A DNA stretch of 64,000 nt from an uncultured Prochlorococcus sp. (GTDB taxonomy: Bacteria > Cyanobacteriota > Cyanobacteriia > PCC-6307 > Cyanobiaceae), in NCBI GenBank assembly GCA_902578845.1, contig CACHEM010000003.1, forward strand, positions 23,958 to 87,957, in the 5' to 3' direction. Of the stretch, positions 31,069-40,023 are shown piece by piece. Position 1 is the first letter of the stretch. Every line of letters starts with the position of its first letter. The position numbers were made by a program, and so were the translations under genes. A model generated the notes under the pieces. It saw only the letters and a program-made list of their open reading frames with translations. It was not told the origin of the DNA and did not search any database.

Positions 31069-31312
31069 GATTTTTAATTTCTTTTTTAAAAAAATTTGGG
31101 TATTTATTGAAGTTTTTGATTAAGTATTTATTGATACTTTATAAGAAGAGCTTATAATTAATATATTTTTTGCCTATTTAAAAATTCATATATTCGTATA
31201 TTTAGTAACGAGAAATTATTTTTAAAATAATTAATTTGTAATTAGATTTTTAAAAGGTTATGCAACCTATATCTGAAGAACTTTACAAAAAAATAGTTGA
31301 GAGTTCTAAAAA

Positions 31313-31387
31313 ATGAGTAAGTTACTAATTGCTTTATTGGCTTTAGATATAGGAGTTAGTCTTTCTAAAGTTTTTATTTTTACCTAA
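31313..31387 (+). CDS. Possible 24-residue membrane microprotein
   Basis: ATG 31313 overlaps the stop of an 18-codon frame (31260-31316, MQPISEELYKKIVESSKK). The product MSKLLIALLALDIGVSLSKV then FIFT is hydrophobic. Both short frames are tentative, supported only by the overlap. Confidence 0.25.
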   Translation: MSKLLIALLALDIGVSLSKVFIFT

Positions 31388-31467
31388 AAATCAAATTACT
31401 TAGCATATAAGAAGCAATTGTTTTCTAAAACAAAAAATACTTACTGGGTATTATTTATTTGATCTAT

Positions 31468-31557
31468 TTATTTTATAAAATACAATATTAAACCAACAAA
31501 TGAACTCCCTACAAGTAGCAGTACCATTAAAACAGCTATTAACTTTGCTAATCCCAT
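31468..31557 (-). CDS. Small membrane protein, 29 residues
   Basis: ATG 31557 overlaps the end of the NTF2-like gene by 10 bp. The product is essentially one span (LIAVLMVLLLVGSSFVGLIL). Confidence 0.5.
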   Translation of the reverse strand: MGLAKLIAVLMVLLLVGSSFVGLILYFIK

Positions 31558-31934
31558 AAAGATAAATCCGAATTTCCTGTAGATCTTTGCATCCAGTGAA
31601 TTTTCCAAATATTATTTACTTTTTTAAAAATTGACGTAACTGTTGGTAAGTCATCATTAGGTGTCTCTTTATAAGTAAATTTTGAACCTAGTGTAAAAAT
31701 GCACATTACTATATTTTCGCTTAAAAATTCGAATCGGTGAATTTTAGTTATTTCTGCCTTTTCTTGAACTATATCACAAGTAATCATTTGTTCGAACCCT
31801 TTTGCATCTATAGGATTACCACTCGGTCTTATGAATAAAAAATCTGAAGTTGCATTGTTAACAAAAAATGAGGCCATTTTTTTTGGATTAGCAAACTCAT
31901 TTAATAATGAAATTATAGTTTCTTTATCATTCAT
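31548..31934 (-). CDS. NTF2/SnoaL-like protein, paralogue of 12277
   Basis: ATG 31934 (MNDKETIISLLNEFANPKKM) is preferred over TTG 31958, whose extra residues would be encoded by the leader hairpin. The 128-residue product shares FLFIRPSGNPIDAKG and WMQRSTG with the 12277 protein. Leader: AAGG-ATTACGT-CCCTT with a T-run directly before the ATG, a diverged dispersed-element copy. Confidence 0.68.
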   Translation of the reverse strand: MNDKETIISLLNEFANPKKMASFFVNNATSDFLFIRPSGNPIDAKGFEQMITCDIVQEKAEITKIHRFEFLSENIVMCIFTLGSKFTYKETPNDDLPTVTSIFKKVNNIWKIHWMQRSTGNSDLSLWD

Positions 31935-32054
31935 AAAAAAAGGGACGTAATCCTTCAATTTTAGAACTACTTTTTAAAATGTACAAATCGAAATTGGATA
32001 AACCTAAAAAAAATTTGTTAGAATGTTACAAATAATCAGATTTTAATATAAATC

Positions 32055-32177
32055 ATGATCAATTCATTAAACAAATTATTGCCCGTTGGCAAAAAATTGA
32101 AAAAATATTTGCCTTTCTTTATTGGATTTAAATTGCTTACTTTTTCTGGCTTTCTTACTTATTTAATGAATCGCTAA
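32055..32177 (+). CDS. Small membrane protein, 40 residues
   Basis: ATG 32055 encodes a basic amphipathic start (MINSLNKLLPVGKKLKKYLP) and one span (FFIGFKLLTFSGFLTYL). Function unknown. Confidence 0.45.
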   Translation: MINSLNKLLPVGKKLKKYLPFFIGFKLLTFSGFLTYLMNR

Positions 32178-32220
32178 TTGATATAACCTTAAAAATAGAG
32201 TTTAACTAAATTAAGATCTA

Positions 32221-32421
32221 GTGAATAAAGAAGAACGAACTAAAAGATTTAAGTCTATGTCAAGTTTGCAAAGACAAGAATTGATATTAATGAAGATGAA
32301 AGAGATAGGCATAGAGGTAGGAAGTGGAATTCCTAATAAAAAATACGATAGCAAAGAGGTTTATGAATTAATTCATATTGCTAATTGCTTCCCAGAATTA
32401 AGAGAGGGAAAAAATATTTAG
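32221..32421 (+). CDS. Hypothetical 66-residue protein, GTG start
   Basis: GTG 32221 encodes a soluble, charged helical protein (MNKEERTKRFKSMSSLQRQE; YELIHIANCFPELREGKNI). No family recognised. Confidence 0.5.
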   Translation: MNKEERTKRFKSMSSLQRQELILMKMKEIGIEVGSGIPNKKYDSKEVYELIHIANCFPELREGKNI

Positions 32422-32440
32422 GTTTCTTTAATTAAGTTAT

Positions 32441-32821
32441 TTATTTTGGTTCTCTTATTGCAGAAATAATTAATCCACCTATCAATCCGAGATTAATAAA
32501 TACTGCTCTTTGATGGAAAGGGAATACATGAAAAATTATTGTTGTTGGAATAAGAAATAGTAATAAAAAGACTGAACCGATTTTTTGTTTTTCTCCAAAT
32601 ATAAAAAATCCAGAACCCAAGATGAGACATATAATGGCTCCCACTAGAAGAATAGATGAAATTGGATCAGGAATGCCTTTTGAAGAAATATATTCAACTG
32701 TTTTTTCAAAATCATTTATTTTGCCTGGTATAGCTGAGATAAATATTGCTGAAATTGATATTCTTGAAAAAAAATCTAAAAAAGATTTGATACTTTTATT
32801 TTTCAAAAAAGAATTTTTCAT
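32441..32821 (-). CDS. DoxX-like membrane protein
   Basis: The 126-residue protein has four spans and DoxX-type features: R-x-x-x-x-x-IFISAIPGKI in span 1, a GIP loop, and FHVFPFHQRAVFIN near the end. DoxX proteins are membrane proteins of uncertain, often redox-related, roles. A second DoxX family member is at 60080. Confidence 0.72.
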   Translation of the reverse strand: MKNSFLKNKSIKSFLDFFSRISISAIFISAIPGKINDFEKTVEYISSKGIPDPISSILLVGAIICLILGSGFFIFGEKQKIGSVFLLLFLIPTTIIFHVFPFHQRAVFINLGLIGGLIISAIREPK

Positions 32822-33115
32822 AATTTTATTATAAGAAAGAATTTTTATTCGTTTTATTATTACTTAATTAGTCTGAAATACTTTTAAATTTTTATCAAAG
32901 AGGTTTAGCTAAATTAATAGAAATCTTTTTAATTAATGTGAATCTTATTAAGGTAATTTATTAATTGTCTTTTTATATTCTTGAAATAATCAATTAAATA
33001 AAGATAAATGTTTAAAAATCATCATTAATTTTCAAGTTCTTATATAACGTAATTTTATAGATTTCCAAGGCTCTAATTATTTGATTATTTTTGCATATGT
33101 TTGCAGGAATATTTA

Positions 33116-33271
33116 TTATTTGGACTTTCTTGTGCCACCGTAGGAATAATCATTATGTTTAGAAATTACATTCCAACATTCTTTACAACAAAAAATCCAG
33201 TCTCTATGAGTTATGGATTTAACTCTGTAATGAATTTTATCTGGCTTAAGACATAGATCACATTTTCTCAA
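33116..33271 (-). CDS. Zinc-finger-like protein, 51 residues, TTG start
   Basis: TTG 33271 encodes MRKCDLCLKPDKIHYRVKSI then a second half with FCCKECWNVI. The C-x2-C and C-C-x2-C pairs suggest one zinc site. No ATG fits, so the TTG start is inferred. The following gap 33272-33612 shows nothing recognisable. Confidence 0.55.
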   Translation of the reverse strand: MRKCDLCLKPDKIHYRVKSITHRDWIFCCKECWNVISKHNDYSYGGTRKSK

Positions 33272-33612
33272 TCATTTTTAACTTTGCTAATTTAATTTTA
33301 TATAAAAACTATATTGATTTAAAATATCTACGAAAAAAATTTTATAGTGTCATTATTAAAATGCACTCTACATATCATGAAGCAAATCAGTGGTTTTTGT
33401 TGAGTGCGATTATTTTAATTTTTTTATAAATTTCTAATTTAAACTTTTTAAAATTTTTTAAGCAACCTAATTATTTATAAAAAATTCATTAGACATTTGT
33501 TTTAGTTTTCATAAAAAAAATATTTGATTATACATGTTAATTAGAACTTTAAAAAGAAACTCACGAATCATATTTAATTAATTTTATTATGATTTTAATG
33601 ATATTTTATAGT

Positions 33613-33756
33613 ATGAACATTTACCTGTTTTGGATATTATTTTTAGCTCTATGGGCAATAGTACCCCTTATGATTATTAAAGGTAGAGTAGACGAAGAAC
33701 CTAAGATTCAGACTGCACCAAAAGTTAAAGAAAAGAAAAAAGGCTGGTTTAATTAA
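33613..33756 (+). CDS. Small membrane protein, 47 residues
   Basis: ATG 33613 encodes MNIYLFWILFLALWAIVPLM then a polar tail (IIKGRVDEEPKIQTAPKVKE, ending KKKGWFN). One span, long charged C-terminus. Function unknown. From 33757 to 34046 no gene with a start codon is seen. Confidence 0.55.
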   Translation: MNIYLFWILFLALWAIVPLMIIKGRVDEEPKIQTAPKVKEKKKGWFN

Positions 33757-34046
33757 AGTCACTCCCTTATTAATTAAAATTTTTTGCAAAGTAATTCTTA
33801 AAAGTTTAAATTAAAACAGAAAATTTTAAATTATCCAAAGTGTAATTACTCTAAGATCTTATATTTATTTTTTCTTTGGGTAATAGCAATAATATCTATT
33901 TTCTTCTACAAATTATCTGATTATTTCGTTATTAAGATTGAGGATAAATAAAATTTATTAAGAAGTATTTTTTTTGAAAAATGATAATAAATGAATTTTC
34001 GGAAATTAAAAATTTTAAAGAAAGTTTTAGATGATTTTATAAATTT

Positions 34047-35231
34047 TTAATAGGTTATTTTCAGACTATTTAAGCCTTCTTTAGAGAAGAAGCTCAGAAT
34101 ATATAATGAGATAATTGCAGCTAAGTAGCCAGATATATTTAAAAATGGTGGAAGTATTAGGGGAAGAGCAATGATTATTTTTAATTGAGGTTTTATTTTT
34201 TCATAACTAAAAATAAAAAGAGGAACGTACCACATTAAACCCATAATCCATGATATTGGATTAATTATATTAATCCAATTCATGATTGTAAAAAAGCATA
34301 ATGATGTTGAATATTTAGTGTACTTAAAGAGGCAAATGAGAGCTCCAATAATCCCAATTATTCCGCTCAAAAATAAATTATTAGATAATAAGGGATTAGC
34401 AAATCCAAAAACAAAAAAATGAGAATGAAATAAATTTCTAGCATCTGATGTTCTCACCATCATGGAATCTTTAATTATACCTAAATTATTTGGAAGTTCT
34501 TTTAAATCTCCCAAGGGCATTTGATTCCATGGAATCATTATTCTCTCAATAAATGATTGCCTCCATTCTAGGGGACACAAAGTTTGATTTAAAAAGTAAA
34601 GTATTACTAATGAGGAGATTAGATATGTGAAAAATTTATTTTTTCTAAAACTTTTTATAAATGTGAGGGCCAATAATAAGGGAAATACTTTAATAAATCC
34701 CATAATTGCAATTAAGTTGGCACTTAAAAAGATCTTATCTTGTTTATAAAAATATAAAGATATTAATGCTATGCAAACTAATAAAATTTCTACTTGCCCT
34801 CTTGAAATGATTGCTAGAAATGGGAAACTGATTCCCACAATAATTAAGGAATAAGGATTAAGATGAAAAATTCTTTTTTTTATAATATAGAATGTTACTA
34901 ATGAAAAACATAAAATAGAAATAAGATTAAAAATATTTTTCGAAAGTTCATAAGGTAAAGTTGCGAGAGGTGTAAAAATATAAGATGCTATTGGTGGATA
35001 TTTCCAACCAGAAAATTTAGATAGTTCAGAATTAATAGGCCCATAGAAATCACTACTTAAAGAAATATGATTTAGGTAAGGATTCAAATTATTGAGTACA
35101 GATTTTCCTGCCAAATAAAAGGCTCTATAGTCAATAGCGTAGGTTTCATTACTTATATAAAAAATAAGAAAAATAGGACTAAGAGCAATAATATATTTAT
35201 CCCATTCGATTTTCTTTTTAATACTATTCAT
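34047..35231 (-). CDS. GT87 (DUF2029) polyprenyl-sugar mannosyltransferase-like protein
   Basis: The 394-residue protein has about ten spans and the GT87 pattern: DYRAFYLAGKSVLNNLNPYL, then FSGWKYPPIASYIFTPLA. Such enzymes use polyprenyl-phosphate mannose on the outer face of the membrane. It is divergent from a DPM1-like synthase gene 69 bp away, which could supply its donor. Confidence 0.8.
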   Translation of the reverse strand: MNSIKKKIEWDKYIIALSPIFLIFYISNETYAIDYRAFYLAGKSVLNNLNPYLNHISLSSDFYGPINSELSKFSGWKYPPIASYIFTPLATLPYELSKNIFNLISILCFSLVTFYIIKKRIFHLNPYSLIIVGISFPFLAIISRGQVEILLVCIALISLYFYKQDKIFLSANLIAIMGFIKVFPLLLALTFIKSFRKNKFFTYLISSLVILYFLNQTLCPLEWRQSFIERIMIPWNQMPLGDLKELPNNLGIIKDSMMVRTSDARNLFHSHFFVFGFANPLLSNNLFLSGIIGIIGALICLFKYTKYSTSLCFFTIMNWINIINPISWIMGLMWYVPLFIFSYEKIKPQLKIIIALPLILPPFLNISGYLAAIISLYILSFFSKEGLNSLKITY

Positions 35232-35299
35232 CCTTATATTATTTCTTTTAGTATTACATTAAGATAAAATAAAGTAATTAGGTAGGATAGTCCAAAGTA

Positions 35300-36391
35300 A
35301 TGATATCGATAGTAATACCTACTTTTAATGAAGTACAAAATATAATACCTCTCATAAAAAATTTAATTGTTTTAATGAGTGATTTTGAATATGAAATTAT
35401 AGTTGTTGATGATGATTCTCCAGATGGAACCTCCTACGAGGTAAATAAATTTATTAATTTGGATAAAAGAATTAAATTGATAACAAGAATTGGCAGGTCT
35501 GGGTTATCTAGTGCTATTAAAGAAGGGTTAATTTTCGCTCAAGGTAAATATATACTAGTTCTTGATGGTGATGGTCAACATCATCCTTCTTTTGTATTAG
35601 ATATGTTGGATTTAATTAATAAAAAAAAATCTGATATTGTAATTGGAAGTAGATTTCTTAACACATCTAAATTAGAGGGATTATCAAATAAAAGAACTCT
35701 AGGATCAAACATTTCTAATAAACTAGCACGTATTTCTTTGCATAGAAATTACTCACAATTAACAGATTATTTAAGTGGATGTTTTTGCATAGATAGAGAA
35801 ATTACTAAAAAATTTATAAGGAAAATCGAAATTAATGGATTTAAATTTTTGTATGAATTACTTGCTTTAAGTAAGGGCGAATTCAAGGTGAATGAGGTCC
35901 CATTGACTTTTAAGGAGAGAAGATTTGGTAACTCAAAATTAGACATAGCTATAGTTTGGGATTTTATCGTTTCAATTATTCATAACTTGACTTTAAGATT
36001 ATTACCAAGAAGGGCTATAAGTTTTGGATTAGTTGGTATTTCAGGTGTTTTTGTTCAACTTTTTATTGTTTCATTTTTAGTAGAAATTCTTCTTTTTGAC
36101 TTCTATAGTGCATTACCTTTTGCAATAGTATCTGCAGCAACATCTAATTTTTTAATTAATAATCAGGTAACTTTTCGCTCTGAGAGGTTAAAGAATTCAG
36201 CTTTGTTGATTGGTCTTTTAAAATTTCTTATCGTTGCCTCATTACCTGTAATTGCCAATATAGGAATAACTACAGCTTTCTACAGATACATATCGGCAGA
36301 TACATTTGTAGCTCAGATTGCTGGTATAGCAATTGTTTATGCTTGGAATTATTTGGCTAGTAGTTCATTCGTATGGAAAAAGTCAAATTAA
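35300..36391 (+). CDS. DPM1-like polyprenyl-phosphate glycosyltransferase fused to GtrA
   Basis: Residues 1-230 form a GT2 domain of the dolichol-phosphate mannosyltransferase type (ISIVIPTFNEVQNI; VVDDDSPDGT; VLDGDGQHHP; VIGSRF). Residues about 240-363 form a four-span GtrA-like domain (RAISFGLVGISGVFVQLFIV; NFLINNQVTF). Expected role: synthesis and membrane passage of polyprenyl-phosphate mannose or glucose. Ten bases separate its stop from the next gene. Confidence 0.85.
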   Translation: MISIVIPTFNEVQNIIPLIKNLIVLMSDFEYEIIVVDDDSPDGTSYEVNKFINLDKRIKLITRIGRSGLSSAIKEGLIFAQGKYILVLDGDGQHHPSFVLDMLDLINKKKSDIVIGSRFLNTSKLEGLSNKRTLGSNISNKLARISLHRNYSQLTDYLSGCFCIDREITKKFIRKIEINGFKFLYELLALSKGEFKVNEVPLTFKERRFGNSKLDIAIVWDFIVSIIHNLTLRLLPRRAISFGLVGISGVFVQLFIVSFLVEILLFDFYSALPFAIVSAATSNFLINNQVTFRSERLKNSALLIGLLKFLIVASLPVIANIGITTAFYRYISADTFVAQIAGIAIVYAWNYLASSSFVWKKSN

Positions 36392-36401
36392 GTATTTGAA
36401 T

Positions 36402-37598
36402 ATGGCGGTTAAATTTATGTTTTTAAAAATAATAAGTAGCGAGTTGAGTAAATTAATAAATAAAATCCCACTTGTTGATCGTTGGTTAATTAGTCAATTA
36501 CTCCCGCCGATGTTATTTGCAATCGGAGCGTTTACTGCGGTGAGTTTAAGTGTTGGAATTATGTTCGATTTAGTTAGGAAAATTGTTGAATTTGGATTGC
36601 CACTCCAAATTGCATTGAAAATACTAATTTTAAAACTACCTGGTTTTCTTGTCTTATCTTTTCCTATGTCAATGCTTATGGCTACATTGCTTGCATATGG
36701 AAAACTATCCTCTAATTCAGAATTGATAGCGTTAAAGAGTTTAGGATTTACAAATATAAGAATTATTATACCTGCAGTTTTTCTCTCATTATTAATGACA
36801 TTTATAACTTTTAGCTTTAATGATAGTCTTGTACCCATTTCCAATAGAGTTGCCGAAAATACTATGAGATCTTCTTTAGGAACGGCTTTAAGTTCGGAAG
36901 AGGGAAAACACATAATGTTTTCTAGATACGGTTCACAAACTGATGCTTCTAATAAGATCTCAAAAAGTAATGAAAACTTAACGCATATTTTTTATGCAAA
37001 GTTTTTTCGCAACAATTTTATGGAAGAGGTAACTCTTATTGATTATTCAAGAATCGGGATTGAACAAACTCTTAAAGCAAAAAAAGGAGAATTTGATCAA
37101 AATAATAATCTTTGGATCTTTTATGATGGCCGGTTAACGATTTCGCAAGATGATGGAACAGTTAGTTTTATTAATTTCAAGAGATATAAATATCCTTTTG
37201 GAGATGGGCCAAGGGAGTTAGCTAAAGTTCCCTCTGACGCTAATGATATGACATTAAAACAAGCAAAAATGGCCGAGGAACTCTATCAAAAATCAGGAAA
37301 TCTAAAAGAAGCGAGAAGGATGAAAGTAAGAATACAAGAAAAATTTACTCTGCCTGCGGCTTGCTTAGTCTTTGGGTTAATTGGTAGCGGTCTTGGTGTT
37401 AGATCAATTTCAAGATCATCAAAAAGTCAAGGATTTGGCGTAAGTGTTTTATTAATATTTGGATATTATATGTTATCTTTTTTTTCAAGTTCCCTTGGGG
37501 TAAAAGGTATTATAACTCCCTTTGTAGCAGCATGGTCTCCCGTATTTCTATCTATAGCAGTGGCATTATTGCTAGTTAAACGAGCAAGTAAAATATAA
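36402..37598 (+). CDS. LptF/LptG-type permease (YjgP/YjgQ family)
   Basis: From ATG 36402 the protein has 398 residues; an upstream frame from 36333 overlaps the GT gene and is not used. Three spans at each end flank a periplasmic beta-rich domain; DRWLISQLLPPMLFAIGAFT and FPMSMLMATLLAYGKLSSNS EL match the family (segment split here). It would extract lipopolysaccharide with LptB for export. Confidence 0.82.
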   Translation: MAVKFMFLKIISSELSKLINKIPLVDRWLISQLLPPMLFAIGAFTAVSLSVGIMFDLVRKIVEFGLPLQIALKILILKLPGFLVLSFPMSMLMATLLAYGKLSSNSELIALKSLGFTNIRIIIPAVFLSLLMTFITFSFNDSLVPISNRVAENTMRSSLGTALSSEEGKHIMFSRYGSQTDASNKISKSNENLTHIFYAKFFRNNFMEEVTLIDYSRIGIEQTLKAKKGEFDQNNNLWIFYDGRLTISQDDGTVSFINFKRYKYPFGDGPRELAKVPSDANDMTLKQAKMAEELYQKSGNLKEARRMKVRIQEKFTLPAACLVFGLIGSGLGVRSISRSSKSQGFGVSVLLIFGYYMLSFFSSSLGVKGIITPFVAAWSPVFLSIAVALLLVKRASKI

Positions 37599-37711
37599 AT
37601 CTTTAATTTAGAGAGGGTTAATTCAATAGGAGTATTTTAAAAATTTATTTATAAAACTAACTATTGAAATTCATATATTTTTGTGTTTTCTTAGGGTAAA
37701 TTCAGTAATCT

Positions 37712-37837
37712 ATGCGATCTAAAACATTAATAAAAAAATGTAATTGCATCCATTGCCTTGAGAAACAAGAACAAATAAATCGTTCAAAAGAATACTGGTC
37801 AAAAGTTCTAACAATTTCAGCTAGAGGTTTATTTTAG
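37712..37837 (+). CDS. Cys-rich microprotein, 41 residues
   Basis: ATG 37712 encodes MRSKTLIKKCNCIHCLEKQE then QINRSKEYWSKVLTISARGLF (shown in part). The C-x-C-x2-C motif may bind metal. Basic overall; function unknown. Confidence 0.45.
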   Translation: MRSKTLIKKCNCIHCLEKQEQINRSKEYWSKVLTISARGLF

Positions 37838-37978
37838 AGAAAAAAGTTAGCCTATTGCTTCTGGTAAAAATATATTAAATCAAAACTAATTTTGAACTAT
37901 CTTTTTTAAGAATCAATTCTTTATAGAAAATAATAAATTTTTTGATCCTTAATGTTTTCCTCATCTTAACTAATTCAC

Positions 37979-38080
37979 TTATTTAGCCTTTTGATTTTTC
38001 TTGTAGATAATATTTTTTCTATTTAAAATCAAAAGTATAATAAAAATGCAAGAAGGAATGAGAATAAAATCCAAAGACAT
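37979..38080 (-). CDS. Small membrane protein, 33 residues
   Basis: ATG 38080 encodes one span (LDFILIPSCIFIILLIL) and a basic Asn/Lys tail. It lies in an otherwise gene-poor stretch (37838-38530). Confidence 0.4.
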   Translation of the reverse strand: MSLDFILIPSCIFIILLILNRKNIIYKKNQKAK

Positions 38081-38207
38081 ACATTTTGTTATTTCTATTT
38101 TTTATTTAGCAATAAATTTATTAATTGACATTTTTTAAAACTTAAAGAAATTAATTGATTAGAAAATTTTTTTTGAATTCGATTGATTTATTTACTATTT
38201 TAAAAAA

Positions 38208-38242
38208 ATTGAAAGAGCTTGTAGTATCCCACCGGCAAGCTC
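38208..38242 (-). terminator. Hairpin with T-rich tail on the minus strand
   Basis: GAGCTTG (38215-38221) pairs with CAAGCTC (38236-38242) around a 14-nt loop; the minus strand continues TTTCAATTTTTTT. No minus-strand gene precedes it, so a small RNA from 38243-38400 may end here. The rest of 38243-38500 is otherwise featureless. Confidence 0.4.
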
Positions 38243-38501
38243 ATGACGATTTAGTTAATTCAGATTTTCTGATGTTAACTAGCTAAGCACTTCCTAAATG
38301 CTATTAATATCTTACTGAGTAAAATTACTTATTGTGAGTATAATTGCTCATTTCGCTAATTGTCTATAAATTTTATGAAAACAAGGAAATTAAAGGTTTT
38401 AATATGCCGTCAACCGTTGTACATAAATGTCACATTGTGGCCTATAAGTCCTTAAAAGTTATTGGTCAGAGGAATTTAGCTTTACATAGATTAATATTTG
38501 T

Positions 38502-38519
38502 GTTACTTTAGTTAACAAT
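38502..38519 (+). promoter_or_regulatory. Degenerate HLR1-like site before hli
   Basis: GTTACTTT-AG-TTAACAAT has the two-repeat layout of HLR1 with two or three mismatches, 12 bp before the hli ATG. Confidence 0.35.
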
Positions 38520-38530
38520 TAAAACTTTAT

Positions 38531-38737
38531 ATGACAAAATCAGGCGTTACAACAGAATCAGGTGGAAGACAAAATATGTTTCCATCAGAAACAAGACCTT
38601 ATATTGATGAATCAGTATCTTACGAGGGATATCCTCAAAATGCAGAAAAAGTTAATGGTAGATGGGCTATGGTTGGTTTCATGGCATTATTAGGGGCTTA
38701 CATAACAACTGGACAGATTATTCCAGGAATTTTTTAG
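38531..38737 (+). CDS. hli: High-light-inducible protein, 68 residues
   Basis: A polar N-terminal extension of about 37 residues (SGGRQNMFPSETRPYIDESV) precedes the CAB helix with AEKVNGRWAMVGFMALLGAY and the ending TTGQIIPGIF. The extended type is usually a vertically inherited Hli, in contrast to the short phage-like forms at 12885 and 39356. ATG 38531 follows the degenerate HLR1 site. Confidence 0.9.
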   Translation: MTKSGVTTESGGRQNMFPSETRPYIDESVSYEGYPQNAEKVNGRWAMVGFMALLGAYITTGQIIPGIF

Positions 38738-38853
38738 TACTTATATTCCTTGTTTAATAATTGTTTTTTTGTAAATATACCGGAAAATACTTTGTTAGAT
38801 AATAAATTTAATTTGAATAAAATAAATTAATTCTTCTTATAGCCTTATATAAT

Positions 38854-38982
38854 TTATTTCAAATTCGAAAATAAAAAAAACCAAATAAAAGTTATAGCAT
38901 TAAGACCAAATATTATTCCTAGAAATAGGTAAGCAAACTTTTTGCCAATAAATGCTGTCTCAGGTTCAAGCTTTACTCTCAT
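38854..38982 (-). CDS. Small membrane protein, 42 residues
   Basis: ATG 38982 encodes MRVKLEPETAFIGKKFAYLF then one span ending FWFFLFSNLK-like text. Function unknown. Confidence 0.5.
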   Translation of the reverse strand: MRVKLEPETAFIGKKFAYLFLGIIFGLNAITFIWFFLFSNLK

Positions 38983-39215
38983 TATTCTTATAATTGCCTT
39001 GATAAAAATAGCATCAATTTACAAATAAATTAAAGCGATATATAAAGAAATTAGTATATTTATATTATTTTATTTTGAGAGAGGTAATCCTCCATAGTGT
39101 AAATGCAAAATCGATTATTTATTATTCAAGCTTTAACTAATAAAGAAAATTCAATATGCACTAAAAAAGAGTCAAATTACAAATAAATTTGACTCTTTAA
39201 AAATAAAAATGTTGG

Positions 39216-39356
39216 TTAGATAAAACCGGGTATAATTTGCCCTGTTGTTAAATATGCTCCAACTAGAGCAACAAAACCTAACATAGCAAATCTACCGTTT
39301 AGCTTTTCTGCAACGATTTTTTCTTTTTCTACTATTTTTGGTTCGTTATTTTTCAT
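39216..39356 (-). CDS. hli: High-light-inducible protein, 46 residues
   Basis: ATG 39356 overlaps the stop of the upstream hli gene (TAATG). The product has KIVEKEKIVAEKLNGRFAML and TTGQIIPGFI. A longer frame from 39434 is a shadow. The pair repeats the arrangement at 12885-13126. Confidence 0.9.
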   Translation of the reverse strand: MKNNEPKIVEKEKIVAEKLNGRFAMLGFVALVGAYLTTGQIIPGFI

Positions 39357-39463
39357 TAAAACCAACCTGGTATGATTTGGCCTGTAGTGACGTAGGCGCC
39401 AACTGCTGCAACGAAGCCTAGCATAGCTGCCCAACCATTAAAACGTTCTGCTTCTGGAGTCAT
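39356..39463 (-). CDS. hli: High-light-inducible protein, 35 residues
   Basis: The protein is identical to the one at 12885-12992 (ERFNGWAAMLGFVAAVGAYV core). It begins at ATG 39463 and is followed with a 3-bp overlap by the 46-residue Hli. Confidence 0.9.
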   Translation of the reverse strand: MTPEAERFNGWAAMLGFVAAVGAYVTTGQIIPGWF

Positions 39464-39478
39464 TTTTTGTTAATATAA

Positions 39479-39496
39479 TTTGTAAACAAATATAAC
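39479..39496 (-). promoter_or_regulatory. HLR1-like site before the hli pair
   Basis: On the minus strand GTTATATT-TG-TTTACAAA, one mismatch from the (G/T)TTACA(T/A)(T/A) pair, 16 bp before the ATG. Confidence 0.5.
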
Positions 39497-39669
39497 ACAA
39501 TTATTTATAAATGTAAAGAAAGTACGGGTTTATTGCTTATTTTCTCTGTAAAAGTTTCTAAATTGATACAAATATGTGTCGAAATATACCTTATTGTTTT
39601 CTTGATTTTTGTTTTTATATATTTAAATTTGAAACAATAAAATATTAACTATTACCTTTTTCTTTCGAG

Positions 39670-39748
39670 TTAAATCCTCAATTAGAGGTAATTTAAATTA
39701 ATATAATCGAAGAGTCAGCTAGTAGGGATACAGGCTGACTCTTTTTTA
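39670..39748 (+). ncRNA. Candidate small RNA with strong terminator
   Basis: A short CCTC-AATTA-GAGG hairpin (about 39677-39689) is followed by a 9-bp stem AGAGTCAGC/GCTGACTCT (39711-39719, 39734-39742) and T6. No gene lies upstream on the plus strand within 200 bp, so the terminator probably ends a small RNA. The 5' end is not defined. No other gene is seen between 39464 and 39830. Confidence 0.4.
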
Positions 39749-39830
39749 TGAGCAGGTTGAGTTTTTGACTAAAAGGGGTTTTTAGAATTCAAATAATTGC
39801 TATTAATAAATTAGATATATATATATATTT

Positions 39831-39995
39831 ATGTCATTTGCTACTTATTACATGCATTTAATTTTTGGAAGAATTCCTTTTCTAATGAGTTCTGATTTAA
39901 TACTTTACATTTTGCCTGCTCTTACAGTTTCAATACTACTCTTTAGCCTTAAAATAATGTTTTTTAAGGCTCCTAAATTAAGAAAGGTTAAATAA
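39831..39995 (+). CDS. Small membrane protein, 54 residues
   Basis: ATG 39831 encodes MSFATYYMHLIFGRIPFLMS then a span (LILYILPALTVSILLFSL) and a basic tail. Function unknown. Confidence 0.5.
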   Translation: MSFATYYMHLIFGRIPFLMSSDLILYILPALTVSILLFSLKIMFFKAPKLRKVK

Positions 39996-40023
39996 GAATT
40001 TTAGAATTATTCTTTTTACTGAA

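Noticed and set aside
33800..33960. Membrane-protein-like frame (CNYSKILYLFFLWVIAIISI)
   Set aside because: No ATG, GTG or TTG start is available before the hydrophobic segment. It may be a remnant but cannot be called a gene.
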